A stretch of 64,000 nt of DNA from Raphanus sativus. Its lineage: Eukaryota; Streptophyta; Magnoliopsida; Brassicales; Brassicaceae. The stretch is from positions 16,639,792 through 16,703,791 of the forward strand of contig NC_079511.1 of assembly GCF_000801105.2 (NCBI RefSeq). Reading direction: 5' to 3'. Below are positions 43,098 through 54,939 of this stretch, piece by piece (the stretch's first letter is position 1; each line of letters starts with the position of its first letter). Position numbers and translations under genes: made by a program. The notes beneath the pieces were generated by a model. That model was not told where the DNA came from and made no database searches. It saw only the letters and a program-made list of their open reading frames with translations.

Positions 43098-45577
43098 CTA
43101 CTCGGCGGTTGCAGAAGTACTTCCACACTCAAAATACTCATACAAACGTCCGCCTCTCCTTCCTCTTCCCCTTCCTCTTCCCCTTCCCCTTCCTCGCCCT
43201 CTTCCACGTCCAAGAGATTCTCCGGCTGATGGAAACCTTTGCTTCTGAATGGGTCCTTTCTTTTTATCATATAATGGAGGAAGAACTTTGAGTGCTCGAA
43301 TTTCATCTGGTATAACCCATTCAGACTGATGTGGCACATGATAAATCGTCCTACAGTATGCCAACGCCCAAAGCTCCACCGTATAGTATACCGAACAAAA
43401 GTCTTGTAGATGGAGGTCCGTTCCAATGCTCAAGAACTTGGCAGCAGCACATGCATGAACACACAGGATTTTGTCTATATCAAAGCACCTGCAGCTGCAC
43501 ATTTTTCTTGCCAAATCAACCGTATAAACCTTTCCGTCACTACCATTGACATTGTATTCAAGGTGAAAGCTGTTTATCTCAACCACATCTAAACACCTCG
43601 CTTCCAAAGATCTTTTGGACAACTGGGTTTCTACTGTAGGCACAAGCTTCTTCGTGGCTGGTATTTGGGCTGCCTTCTTCCTATGTTTGTTAAACCATTC
43701 AGCCATTTTCTTAATGATAACATCAATCATCGGTAGCATGAAGTATTTCCTCGCTTCCCGAAGAACACCATTGATAGATTCTGCTGCATTGGTTGTGTCA
43801 ACATTGTATATGTCTCCTTCAAAGTAATATTTTGCCCATTTTCCCACTTCAACACTCTTTTCCAGATACTCGGCAGCAGAAGGATACTTTCTGGAAAAAG
43901 CATCATAGAGAACATCGAACTCAGCCACTGTATAAGCATATGCGCATTCTCTAAACTTGATTGCACAAACATCTCTGTTGTTGAATACATGTCCTTTGAC
44001 ATTTTGAGACAAATGCCAGACACAATACCCATGTGCGGCCGTTGGGAACACCTGACGTGAATTGATCAAGCTCGCATTTCTATCCGAAAGAAACATCAAT
44101 CCGTCTACATCTGATATCACTGACCTCAAATTTTCATAAACCACGTCCAGCTTTCATCTTTCTCACCATCAACTACACCAAATGCAATAGGGTAATGGTG
44201 ACGATCAGGATCTTGAGCCGTCGCAACAAGCAGAACTCCACCATAAACATGCTTAAGATGTGTTCCATCCACAATGATAACTTTCCTCATCGCTACGAAC
44301 CCTTCTATGGAAGCTCCAAATGCGAAAAATAGATACTTAAATCTCTTTGCCGCATCCACTTCAACATAACTTACCGAGTCAGGATTCTTCAACTTAAGCA
44401 TGTGCATATAGGATTGTATCATAGAAAAACTCTCTTCTGGAGTACCTCACACTTCATTAGCAGCCAACCTTTTTCCTCTCCATGCTGTGGCATATGATAC
44501 ATCAACACCAACCTTCCGGGTAACCATACTGATCAGATCACTTGGTCTTGGTGTGTCATATCTACCGGGATATTCTTCATCCAAAACAGATGCAACAACC
44601 TGTGGTGTGCCTCTCCTTCTATTTCTAAGGGTACTTGTAGTTACCACTGAGCATGTATGAGACTTGACTTAAGTTCTAACCGTCCAAAGATCTGAATTCT
44701 TAAGCTTTGCTACACGCAAATACCACTTGCAACCTTCTTTGGCTCCACGACATTTTGCCATAAATCTCCAAGTATCAGACTTAGTTGTATACTCAAAACC
44801 ATTCTTATGCACACCCCTCTGAACTAGAACTTGCATGTCTGTCTTAGTTCTGAATTCTTGACCCTTAAAAAATCGAGACCATCATCCCATTCTTCTTCTA
44901 CAACTGTTGTGGCTTCAGCTCCCGCTCCTGCAGCTTCAACTCCCGCTCTTGCAGCTTCAACTCCCATTCCGACTTCTGTTCCTTCATACCCATGCTCTAA
45001 ATCCACATGCATCTCAAAGTCTTTATGTTGTTCACCTGTGTAAAGCGTGACCATGTCATCCATCTCATGATCCTGATCTGTTCCATCTTGCTCAGCTCCA
45101 TTTTTCTCAATCTCATATCCTCGGTCTCATCTTCCTCGGTCCAATCCTCCGTATCAGTATCCTTTCCATCAGAAAGACCAACATAGCTATCATCAGTTTC
45201 ATCATCATCTCTTGAAAGCGACATACCACCATATGTATCATCCATGGCATTGCTGATCTCCACATGTAAAACACTTCTACATTGATCATGATTTACTTGC
45301 ATGAGATAACCCAAAACGTCTTCATCAGTCCAAATATATGATGGTATGCTCGAATACAACACCATTGGAAAGTAACTAATCTTCAGCATCCCATCTCCAT
45401 TGCCTTAATCTTTCTGCATATACTATCAACCAATTCAGAATATGTAACCTCTTCCACAGATGTTTTCATCACTAGAGTGTGAATTTGATCTTCTCCCGAG
45501 ATCCAGTTTATCTCAGGCCCATACTTGATGTAACTTCCTTCATAGTCAAAACATATGACTGTAATGGGAGAAGCCAT
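43098..45577 (-). pseudogene. MURA-type (MULE) transposase, decayed
   Basis: Cuts and pastes the MULE via its terminal inverted repeats. Pieces in order: N-terminal MuDR domain (45577-45383), an acidic segment (45389-44824 over two frames), a zinc-binding domain (about 44820-44650, with FMAKCRGAKEGCKW), and the MULE transposase domain (44422-44126 and 44144-43098). Catalytic candidates are D of VIIVDGTHL, D of FLSDRN and E of TTNAAESING. A SWIM zinc finger (CSC-x9-CVH) and a Gly-Arg repeat tail follow. Breaks: shift near 45385 and another before 45063; in-frame TGA at about 44447 (consistent with CGA to TGA); one-base shift near 44135. Not functional as it stands. Confidence 0.88.
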
Positions 45578-46598
45578 ATATTTCCTGAAAAAATAAAATT
45601 ATGATTAGTTAATCATTTAAAGAATCTGAGTTATCTAAGATCTTTGGTACATAGTCGTTCCAGTAATACAAGTAATACACTTTCACTTTAGTAATACCAG
45701 TCGTTCCAGTAGTTCTTATAAATTTTTGCTTTTCTCGATTTAACACTTATAATTGATCAAGAGGGTGTTATACAACCCACAATATCGTCTACCACTATTG
45801 TAATGCATTATTATGGCTTAAAACAGTGCAAAATAAGAAGAAATATACAAAATTGTCCTTAAACATCCCTTTTCATAACAATATACCTAAAACTTTCATT
45901 TTTACCTAAAACTTTAGTTTTTCATCAGTTTAAGTCTTTTTAATCAACTAATAATGTGTTACAGAACCAAGATTATCGTCTAACACAATTTTCATATTTT
46001 TTTTTCTTTCAAACCGTGTTAAAAATATAGAATAATACAAAATCTTCTTTAAACATTATTTTAATTTTTCTTTCAAAACTCTCACGATTTTTACAGCAAA
46101 ATGTTGATATTTTTTGTTTCACATAATACATAAAACATAAGTAGAATATTATTATGAGAATTTCGTGAAAAAACGTACCAAATTCCTTCAAAAAACCTTC
46201 AAAATCGCCAATGGAGTTAAGAATATGAGAAAAATCGTTTCTGGTTGGGGAAGAGGAAACAAGATGGGAGAAAGGAGAAAGGAGCCGACAGCTGTGGGAA
46301 GGAGAGAGGTGGATTGGTGTGGGGACCGCCTGTTAGGTTTGAGATTTTATGGGAGAATTTATGGGGGAAATTGGAGGGAGATGGTCGACATAATGGGGGG
46401 GGGGAAGAGAGAGAGGAGAGAGGAAAGTGGGATCTGATTTTGATTTTAATCTCAAAAAATATAGTGGGTATGAGATATTAATATAATATTAAGGGTAAGA
46501 AGGAGAAGAGAAATATGAAAAAAAGTAGGTCAAGTAGAATTTTTGGTGTGGCAAATAGAATACTTTTTTTTCATGTGTGGCTATGGAGAATACTTTCC
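45578..46598. other. Right subterminal region of the MULE
   Basis: AT-rich 5' flank of the transposase, then a purine-rich stretch at 46240-46430 with a G-run. Frames through the purine-rich stretch are low complexity. The terminal repeat lies at the right end. Confidence 0.5.
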
Positions 46599-46727
46599 AA
46601 AATTTTATGGGATTTTTTTACCTTGGAACCAAAAATTTCCTCCTCGTATCTCTGATATGGAGCAATGGTAATATCCAACTCCAAATTTTACATAAATTAA
46701 TAGAGGCTTAAGGTTATGGTGTAAATT

Positions 46728-47020
46728 GTTGAACTTTTTTTCAACAATTTATATTTTTCATGTATGCTTCTAGAAAGATTAGTTTCATTAGTAAAAACTT
46801 AAACAAAATGTTAGCCAGCAATCATGTAATACAAGTCCGAAAGATAGAAAAAATGAATAAATTAATTAGAAAATCAGGTTTTAAAATGATTTGAGTATAA
46901 CTAAACCATATTTTTTATTGTAATAATAATTTGAATCATTCACACCATATCATATATGGGTCATGTATGCTTTTCTAGAAGCATACATGAAAAATATAAA
47001 TTGTTGAAAAAAAGTTCAAC
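46728..47020. mobile_element. Foldback element with perfect 49-bp inverted repeats
   Basis: Arms 46728-46776 and 46972-47020 are exact reverse complements, separated by 195 bp. An additional short palindrome (CATGTATGC / GCATACATG) lies at the inner end of the right arm. The 293-bp size and AT-rich interior fit a MITE or foldback element. No TSD is evident. Confidence 0.7.
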
Positions 47021-48189
47021 TTCAAAATTGTTGGATTTGATCAATATATTTGTAAATACCTTGATAAAAGGTATTGTTGGATATTTTTCTGAAAATCCAT
47101 AAAAGTTGAGAAAAATAGTATGGTTTTCACGAGGTTCTTATGTTGTGAAGACCAGATGTCTTTACTAAATATTATTTTATATATGTTGTTCTCTGCTGAA
47201 TATTGTTTTTTTATGATCCAAGGAATGAAGATATTCATATATGATACGTGTATTCTGCTATTGACCCCCCCCCCCCACTGAAAGAAAGAAAATAAATGTT
47301 TATCAACATATTCTGTATCGAAAGAGATTGTTAAATATAAATCAAATAATATGTTTGTTAAAATATAATGGGGTAGTGAAGAATCAATATGTAACCATCT
47401 GCAGGAACTGTGTATTTTATTTCAGAAACACGTAAGGAGACGACATGGAGTTAGACAATCATATCCCCAGCCACATTTTCTGAAATCTACAAATGAGGTG
47501 AAAAATCAATAAAATCTGCGAGCTTCTTTTATTGCGGGACGTTGGGTGTTTCATGTAGGTGAAAGGTTTACTTACTGAGCAATCTTGACAATGCTTATCA
47601 GAAAGGAGAAGGGAGTTTTGGTGGATGGTTATGTGGCTGTTCTCTGGTTGGGTTTAGTGTTTGTTCGAGCAAGTTCCGATGCCAATTGCCATGAGCAAGA
47701 AACCATTGATGGCGTCCATCTAAAACCAATAAATCCCAACACCTTCAATACAAAACCAAAAACCAAAAGGGTAACAATAAGCTAGAGTTAAGTTCTCCCT
47801 TAAAAATCTCAGCATCAATCAGGTGCTATGATAATAACTTGTAAGATCAATTGTGGTTCCATCCTCCACACTGACCTGAGAAACAGAAGCTCCCAAATTC
47901 AAGAGTAATTGCACCATCTCTTTGGGTCTGTTACTCCATATGATGATTTATCACTTCAAGGATGAAAGACATCTTCAGCTAGTCATGTTAACTGAAGCCA
48001 TAAGCTTTTACTCATCAAAAACACTATCAAAATTCAAAACCTTTTGATCAAATCCAGCAACTAAGGATTTGTTAATTTCTCTTAGATCCAGATTAGTGCC
48101 ATTGTTTAGGTTCTGATCTGTGAATCTATCAACCCAGAAGTTAAAACACAATCACTGTGTCAATCTGTGGGAATGAGAGTTTATCAAAT
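47021..48189. other. AT-rich intergenic DNA
   Basis: Includes a C-run at about 47265-47277. A 66-codon frame at 47585 has no recognisable features. No gene supported. Confidence 0.5.
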
Positions 48190-48389
48190 GCTTACATTAG
48201 CTGGAGAAACTTTGCTTTGAGGAAAATAAATGCAACTCGAAGTAAGTAATGTGTTTCCAACGGGTAAAAAAACGAAACATAAAGATTATGTTCAGATATA
48301 TGCAGAAGGAAATCTTTGAGAAGAACACAAACATAAGCCATATAGGTAATGGGAGGAACTAAACAACATGGATTTGGGAGCTGGATTTG

Positions 48390-48790
48390 ACAGGTCTTAG
48401 CTACTAAGTCTTGGACGCTTGGCTTCCTTCTCCTCTTCACTGTCATTAGTTGGAGCACTTCCACCAATAGAAGACCCAGTGTAGCAGGTTCCACCAAAGG
48501 AAGAGTTACATGTTACACTTGGCTCGGGAAGTTGCTCGTCTTCAATGTCTCTGGTGACTGTGATCTCCACAGGTGGTGCTTACCGCTGGCAGCTGGAGGA
48601 CAAACGACCTGTCTGACAGTTATGGTATGCCTTTTTGCCGTGAAGTTGTTGTAGTCAGAGACCTTCACTTTGACATTTTGTGTTGGCCAATTGTATCCAA
48701 CAGACACTGTGGAGTTGAAATCTCATGATGGGCATCCATGGTTAAAAAGGCTGTCTGCGTTTGGGTTCTCAGCCAATCTGGAACATGAAC
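48390..48790 (-). pseudogene. Decayed exon of an unrecognised protein
   Basis: On the minus strand, balanced coding sequence runs from about 48790 (ENPNADSLFNHG) through VSVGYNWPTQNVKVKVSDYN and KRHTITVRQVVCPP to about 48590. It resumes in another frame as VEITVTRDIEDEQLPEPSV, with a Gly/Ser-rich, acidic and basic C-terminus ending KRPRLSS and a stop near 48400. There is an in-frame stop near 48725 and a shift near 48575. It may be the last exon of a host nuclear protein gene or a captured copy. I cannot name it. Confidence 0.4.
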
Positions 48791-50639
48791 TCTGAATCAG
48801 ATAAGAGTTTTTAAGTGTAACATTCATTGAGACAAAAACACACACCAAGAAAGATAATCAATTGTCGGAGAGATGGTTAATACTTAATACATGCACATTA
48901 GCAACATGTGTTGGTGTTCCAATCATGTTTTCTAGAGTACTATCTACGAAAGATTAGTTCTAGAACTCAGTATTATAGCGGTTGTAACCAGTAAGACTGC
49001 AACACGGTTATTATGTGTAATTTTAGTATAAAAATAACGTGTAACATAATTGAGGAACCGAAGAACTTACCAAGCATTAATTTGCTTTGGATAATGGATC
49101 CGGTCAACTTGAACTTCTCATCCAACTTAGCAAGCTCCTCAGTAAACTATATTCATACATAAGATGAAAAGTCAATCACAACTTGCAACCAAGAAAGATA
49201 ATGTATTACTAACAGGTCATGCCTACAACTCTCTGACAATGGAAAACATAAAAGTGAAGGACAAAAACATTATGTAATAAATGATCGAAAAACTAAGAGG
49301 TAGTTAAACTCTGAATGATATTGCAAAACACTCACTTAGAAAAAAGTTGCACCTGAAAAGTTTCATGCTAAATGAATTGTTCAGATACATAAGAGGTACC
49401 AAGTCCATCCATGGAATGTCATTCATAGTAGTCATTTGAAAGGAAGGTTACAGCTTTGCTGTGCAGTAGCTTCTTCAAACTATGGAAAAACATTATAAAG
49501 TACTTAAATACAATTGAATGAGCTAATATCTTTTGTATGGAAAAGATAAAAAACTGTATGATATTTTACCTCTTTGAAGTGACCAAGACTCCAGCTTTTG
49601 TGAGGAAAGGTCGATAGATCTCTAAGTAGGGAATACTATACAAACTGGAATTAGAGTCTAGTAACTTCTTTGTGATGTTGGCGAGATGGTCAGATTAAGA
49701 AGCATCCAGATTAGCTACTCTTCGTCCTTTTATAATACTAAAAAATCTGTTGCTTTTGCTCTTCTGTTATGCTCTTGAAGTTTCGTTTTGATTCCTGCAA
49801 CTTTTATCACTCCATTTACAGAAAATGCGAAAGCAGGAACCTATATTTTGCAAAAAAAAAAAATATGTTAAACACAAAACCTTCAGTCTCTTTCCGTAAA
49901 AAAAAAGAAAAAAAAGAAGATTGTAGCTCTTATAAACTCACCATGTCCGAGACCCTATTGACCTCCCCTGTGACAGCTTGAACAGGCAGCAATTGCCTTT
50001 GCTATCTCTCGTCACATCCTCCGTCTGTAGAACATATCTTAACATCAACTATAACTTAGAACAATCATCAAATGTCCAATATTGATAACCAAAATTTTAA
50101 ACGGGACTTCTAAATCTATTTCATAATATTTTCAATCATTCAAAGACAGAGGAGACGTCTAAAACGTCTAAAACATCTAAAATTTTGGAAATGGCTTATC
50201 CAAAAATCTAGAACATGAATTGTTCAAATAAAGCGGAGACGTCTAAAACATCTTAAATATGAACACGAAGAACAATAGCAAACAAAAAATTTGGAAATGG
50301 CTTATCAAAAAACCTAGAACAGGAACTCCGAAAATAAAAATAAAACAACCTTACAAATGAACACTGGAAATGGTTCAAATAGAAACTACAACAGAAACTA
50401 CGAAATATAACATAGAATCAAAAGACAGAGATGTATATAGAATTTAACCGGACTATGAAATTAATTCGGGGTTAAATAGATAACCTGAGATTCAAGGAGG
50501 AGCATGTCGACTCCCATTAGTTCTCCATCACGGCATATATTCCTCGCCTCCTGATATCTTGTATTTTTAATAGATTTCACCATTCTTTTATCTTGCATTT
50601 TGATCATTTAGGATAGCATTTAGACTTGTTTAGGTTGCA
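48791..50639. other. AT-rich intergenic DNA
   Basis: No supported gene. Repeated AACGTCTAAAAC words near 50155-50250. Possibly UTR or intron remnants of the decayed gene to the left. Confidence 0.45.
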
Positions 50640-51447
50640 TTGCATAGTATTTGTCCTTATCAGGTGATGAAGATATCAAATGGTAACTTTGGAGCATTTG
50701 GAGGTAGAATGGGAGCAAGATTAGTGATTTTCAAGATCACCAAGTGTCCCAGCGGCATAAGTGACCACACAGCGACATTACGACCTCGCCAAGAAGCCGA
50801 TGCACAACACCCAGCGGCCTAGCGTCACCCAGCGGCCTGGCGTCATGATGAGAAGCCGGTGCAGAAGTTCTGCTGAAAATACTAAGTGTTGGAGAGGCTT
50901 TTGGTGCAGCTGTTTCACCAAACCGCTGGATAAAAACACACCTCCCTGCCCAACTTCGACTTCTTGCAACGGCTTGGTGAATGTGACGAGAAGCCGGTGT
51001 CCACATCCCAGCGGGTTTCTGCACCCCTCAACGGCTTCTTGACAGCACCAAAAGGCAGTTGCGACCATTTTCATAGTCAGCATTTGAGAGTTGACCAGAC
51101 TTGTTTTTACTCTTTTACCCTTATGTTTCTAGCTACTATAAATATTTTGTAGACCTAATCTTTGAGGTTATCTTAATTTCTCTTAAGAAACATAAACCCT
51201 TTTGGTGAAAGTTCTTTCCTTTAATCAAATCATCATCTTGTTCTTGTGTTTTTGAGTGATTTTAAGTTCCTTTCTTCCTTTCTTTACATGATTAAGCTTA
51301 AATCTCTCATGGGTTTAAGAGGAAACATGGTGATTAGTGAGTAATCCACTTTAGGATTCATGGGTTAGGGAGATTAAGGGTGATTAAGCTAGATCTAAAG
51401 GGTTTTTGCTATATCTATCTATTTCCTTACTAGTAGAGTGATCTTAA
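50640..51447 (+). repeat. LTR-like remnant of another gypsy element
   Basis: The first part (50740-51050) is GC-richer than its surroundings and built of recurring words: CCCAGCGGC four times, GAAGCCGGTG three times. A TATA-like CTATAAATA near 51134 and a leader-like stretch (AAGAAACATAAACCC) follow. This resembles U3-R-U5 organisation of Athila-type LTRs. Its right side is cut at 51448, where the LTR of the next element begins abruptly. No partner LTR is present in the window. Confidence 0.4.
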
Positions 51448-52724
51448 GGTATGTTTTCAGGTTCAGGAGTATTTTGTGAGAAAGTGATGTTTTTGGAGTA
51501 TTTTGGAGTACAAGAGATGATACACCCGAGTTGACCATTCAAGACTAAGTCGGAAGTCAACATTGCGATTATAATAGATCGATACTCATCTTGAGTCGTC
51601 GATCGATGTAGCTGAGAAGATCCGCGTACTAGAAGATTATAATCGATCGATACACATTTAGTGTTGTCGATCGATATCGAGGACGAAATGGTTTAGCCAA
51701 CTACTTCACCAAGACTTCACCAAATTACGAGATTGCCCCTGACGAGTTTTTAACGTAATGGAAATGCTTAAATACTCCTGCTAAGTATTTTTGACGGCAA
51801 GTTTTGAAACCCTTTGAAGCTTGAAGCTTTTTACAACCAAAGCAGAGAGTGTGAGAGAGAGACTAGAGTTTTTTTTGTTTGAGAGAGATTGGAGAGATTT
51901 CTCATCTCCTTTTGTATTTCTACTTTATTCTATCTATGCAATTCTTTCATCTATCCATTGTTATGAATTGTTTAGCTATGTCTGAGTAGTCTACTTGTTA
52001 GATCTAGGGTTTAAATAGGTTTGTGGGATTAGCCCCAAATTATAATTGCTAAGTTGTGATACTCATCAAATGGATTGTCCCCTATGCTTGTTTTAGATTA
52101 CCTAACTAGAACATAGATCACTAGGATCTTAGATTATCTTGAATTATCCATTTGAGCGATGCCTGTTTCCCGTTGAGAAGAACGACAGTTCCTCCTTGAG
52201 ACCTTGTGGTCATATTCGGTTCGCGCCTAGGCAGATCTAGAAGCCGTCGATCGATAACCCTACTGGTGAATTGATCGGCACCGCGAAAGGTGTATCGCTC
52301 GATATCTCAAAAGGATATCGACCGACTCTTTTTCTGTGTCATCATGCGAAAGGTGTGGCCAGAGATCTAGATATTTAACCAGTGATTCATTCACATATGT
52401 TAAGCGGCTGAGATCTATAGTATCATGCAAGCAACTTGTTAAAACATTTATAGAGATTATAATCTCCATTCCTGAATAGAAACCCTATGTCTAGCACTCT
52501 TTATCCCATTTAAACAACCCTTCATATTGTTAGTTAGAGCAACTGCCTTGCTTATTTTAGGAATTGTTATTTTCATTTCTATCATATAAACCAACCTTGC
52601 CTAGGATTGATTAGTAGATTTTATTTAATTGGTTCCCTAGCTCCTCGTGATTCGATCCCTAAGTACTACAGCTGTACCTCTTATTTGAGAGAGTAAGCTC
52701 TAATGGGTAATTTGAGCACTATCA
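51448..52724 (+). repeat. 5' LTR of the second Athila-like copy, 5'-truncated
   Basis: Homologous to the reverse complement of 18551-19815, starting at AGGTATGTTTTCAGG. The terminal hairpin portion is absent. Ends ACTATCA, next to the PBS. Confidence 0.88.
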
Positions 52725-52728
52725 AATT

Positions 52729-52746
52729 TGGCGCCGTTGCCGGAGA
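52729..52746 (+). promoter_or_regulatory. Primer binding site of the second Athila-like copy
   Basis: TGGCGCCGTTGCCGGAGA, one base off the motif in the nested copy, 4 bp from the LTR. Confidence 0.88.
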
Positions 52747-52835
52747 GCTTTGATCGCCATTAGATTTAATCTTATTAATCTTAGGTTTTTCTTTTACCCC
52801 CTTTCTTATTTAAATTTTCTTGTCTTTTCAGGTAC

Positions 52836-54937
52836 ATGCCCAGCAGTACCAGAAGCAACAGGGGAAATCAACTATTATTCTCAGAGGATCCTGCACACTT
52901 GGAACGCTCAATCCGCAAAGACCTACGCTCCGCATCGATCGACAGAACCGCATTACCGTCGACTGATACTCACGTTCAACAGTCGACCGACACTCAGACA
53001 GCACCGTCGACCGACACTCAGACAGCACCGTCGACCGATACCGTTCGCCGATCCGCATCATTCGATACTTCTAACCGTATATCGATCGACACTACTTCGC
53101 GAAGCATGGTCGCGATTGTCATTCTCACGCAGGGCGAGAATGGAAACCTGTATGACCAAGATGGTCATCTGCGTAATGCAACAAGTCAGAAGCTAGATGC
53201 ACAGGGAAACATAATCCCTGAACCTGAAGCTGAGGCTACAGGAGAAGCTCAAACACGATTGTTGGCAGACTATAACGGTCCAGACGAGTACTACACCAAC
53301 AGATCAGCTATTCGACTTCCAGAGATTCAGAAGCCGAACTTCGAGCTCAAGCCTCAGTACTACTCTCTCGTGTCTCAGATACCTTATTCTGGGCAATCAC
53401 ACGAGCATCCTATGGACCATCTGGAGAGGTTCGAGGATCTTATTGCTGCTATCGTATGGATGGAGTCCCCGAGGACTACCTACTCTTCAAGCTCTTCAAA
53501 TACTCACTGATTGGAGAAGCTTCCCACTGGCTCAAGCAGCTACCTACAGGATCACTGACATCCTGGGCCGACATCAAAAACGCCTTCCTGCGTAATTTCT
53601 TTGATGAGGCACGCGCTGAAGACTTAAGAAGCAAAATCGCCACTTTCGCGCAAAAGCCTAGTGAGACTTTTAAAGACGCGTGGATCAGATTCAAGTTCTT
53701 CCAACGAGACTGTCCACACCATGGATTCAATGAAGTGCAGCTGTTAAGCACTTTCTACAGAGGTATCGCCTTAAGGTATCAGATGGCTCTTGATACTTCT
53801 AGTGAGGGGAACTTCAACACTAGGAATCCAATAGAGGCTGTGAGACTTATTGAGAACCTAGCCAACAGCAGCAGCACCAAGAACACTGACTCTGACAAGA
53901 AGAAATCGGTTGCAGCCATCGGGGAAGACCAGATGAACGAAGTCAGAGCCAAGATAGATGCTTTACATGCAATTCTGGGGCAACCAGTCTGCTCAGATGA
54001 AGAAGGAGAGGCTAGAGAGGATGATACAGAGGAAGATGTGAACTACATTGGAGGTACTGGATTTCAGAGATATGGAAACCAGAGTGGAAACAAAATTTTT
54101 TTTGGCAGTGGTCAGAAGAGTAACTACAACCAGAGTTCACAGTATCAGAAACCCTTCACCAACACAAGGAACTACGGCAACTCAGCTTACCAAAACCCAC
54201 CGCCACCCACCCAGGAAAGTAAGTTTGATGCCATGATTGATAGAGTTCTGGAAGGTCAGCAGAAGCTTACAGTAGACTTCAATGGGAAGATTGATTCTGT
54301 CTTCAACAATCTGACCACGAGGATAGACACCATCTGCACTCAAGTTAAGAAACTTGAGACACAGATTGTCCAGACTGAAGACTCTATCAGGAGGATTGGA
54401 ACTTCTAAGGAAGTAGGGGAAGGAAATAGGAAACACCACGTCAATGCTATCATAGATGATGATTTCTGGCAAGTGGTGAAACAGGAGAAGCTACAAGAAG
54501 GAGACTTTGAAGTGGAAAGTTCGCTAAGTCTCGGTGGATCACAATGGTGTCGATCGACACCAACTAGTCCACATCGATCGACATCGACGATGTCTTTTCC
54601 GGATACGCTTGCAGACTGCAACGCGGTTAGGATATTGACACATGCTGAATTCACGGCTTCTCATCCATACCCACCCACCCACACCTACGAAGATATCGAC
54701 CGACGAGACGAGCCACTCATCGATCGACACAATGAAGAGAACCGTATCGATCGACCCTATTCTCCACCTATCGATCGACACGCACCTCTCACATACCGAG
54801 TGCAACTACCATCGATAGACAGCAACCGAATCAATGCACTCAGACCCACACCGAAACCACAAGCTAACCCTACCAAATCACTAGTAACCTTTCAGACACT
54901 ACACCTACATCAGAGGAAACTGAAGGAAGAAGGTTAA
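52836..54937 (+). pseudogene. Athila-like gag of the second copy, frameshifted
   Basis: ATG at 52836. The SID/STD-rich N-terminus has one unit more than in the nested copy (a 24-bp in-frame repeat near 52980-53030). The gag domain then breaks at about 53452 by a one-base loss and continues in the 53456-54937 frame (SHWLKQLPTGSLTSWADIKN; FNEVQLLSTFYRGIALRYQM, the segment deleted from the nested copy). The C-terminal part has an Asn/Gln/Tyr-rich region, a coiled coil and more SID triplets. A second shift near 54880 separates it from protease. Confidence 0.83.
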
Positions 54938-54939
54938 GG

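Larger units (their letters stand above)
34871..46598 (-). mobile_element. MULE (Mutator-like element) with MURA pseudogene and DUF1985 gene
   Basis: A 9-bp TSD AAAATTTTA lies at 34862-34870 and 46599-46607. The termini share 18 of 24 bases in inverted orientation (left GGACTTTATTCT ... GCCACAC, right GGAAAGTATTCT ... GCCACAC). A second copy of the terminal word lies just inside the right end (46546-46562). Inside are a transposase pseudogene (minus) and a convergent multi-exon DUF1985 gene (plus). It is 11.7 kb including a 3.2-kb CACTA insertion. Mutator elements with DUF1985/ULP-like cargo are known in Arabidopsis (Kaonashi type); no peptidase domain is seen here. Confidence 0.88.

Noticed and set aside
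46165..46481. Plus-strand frames at the right side of the MULE
   Set aside because: Purine-run translation (Gly/Arg/Glu) without homologous features.
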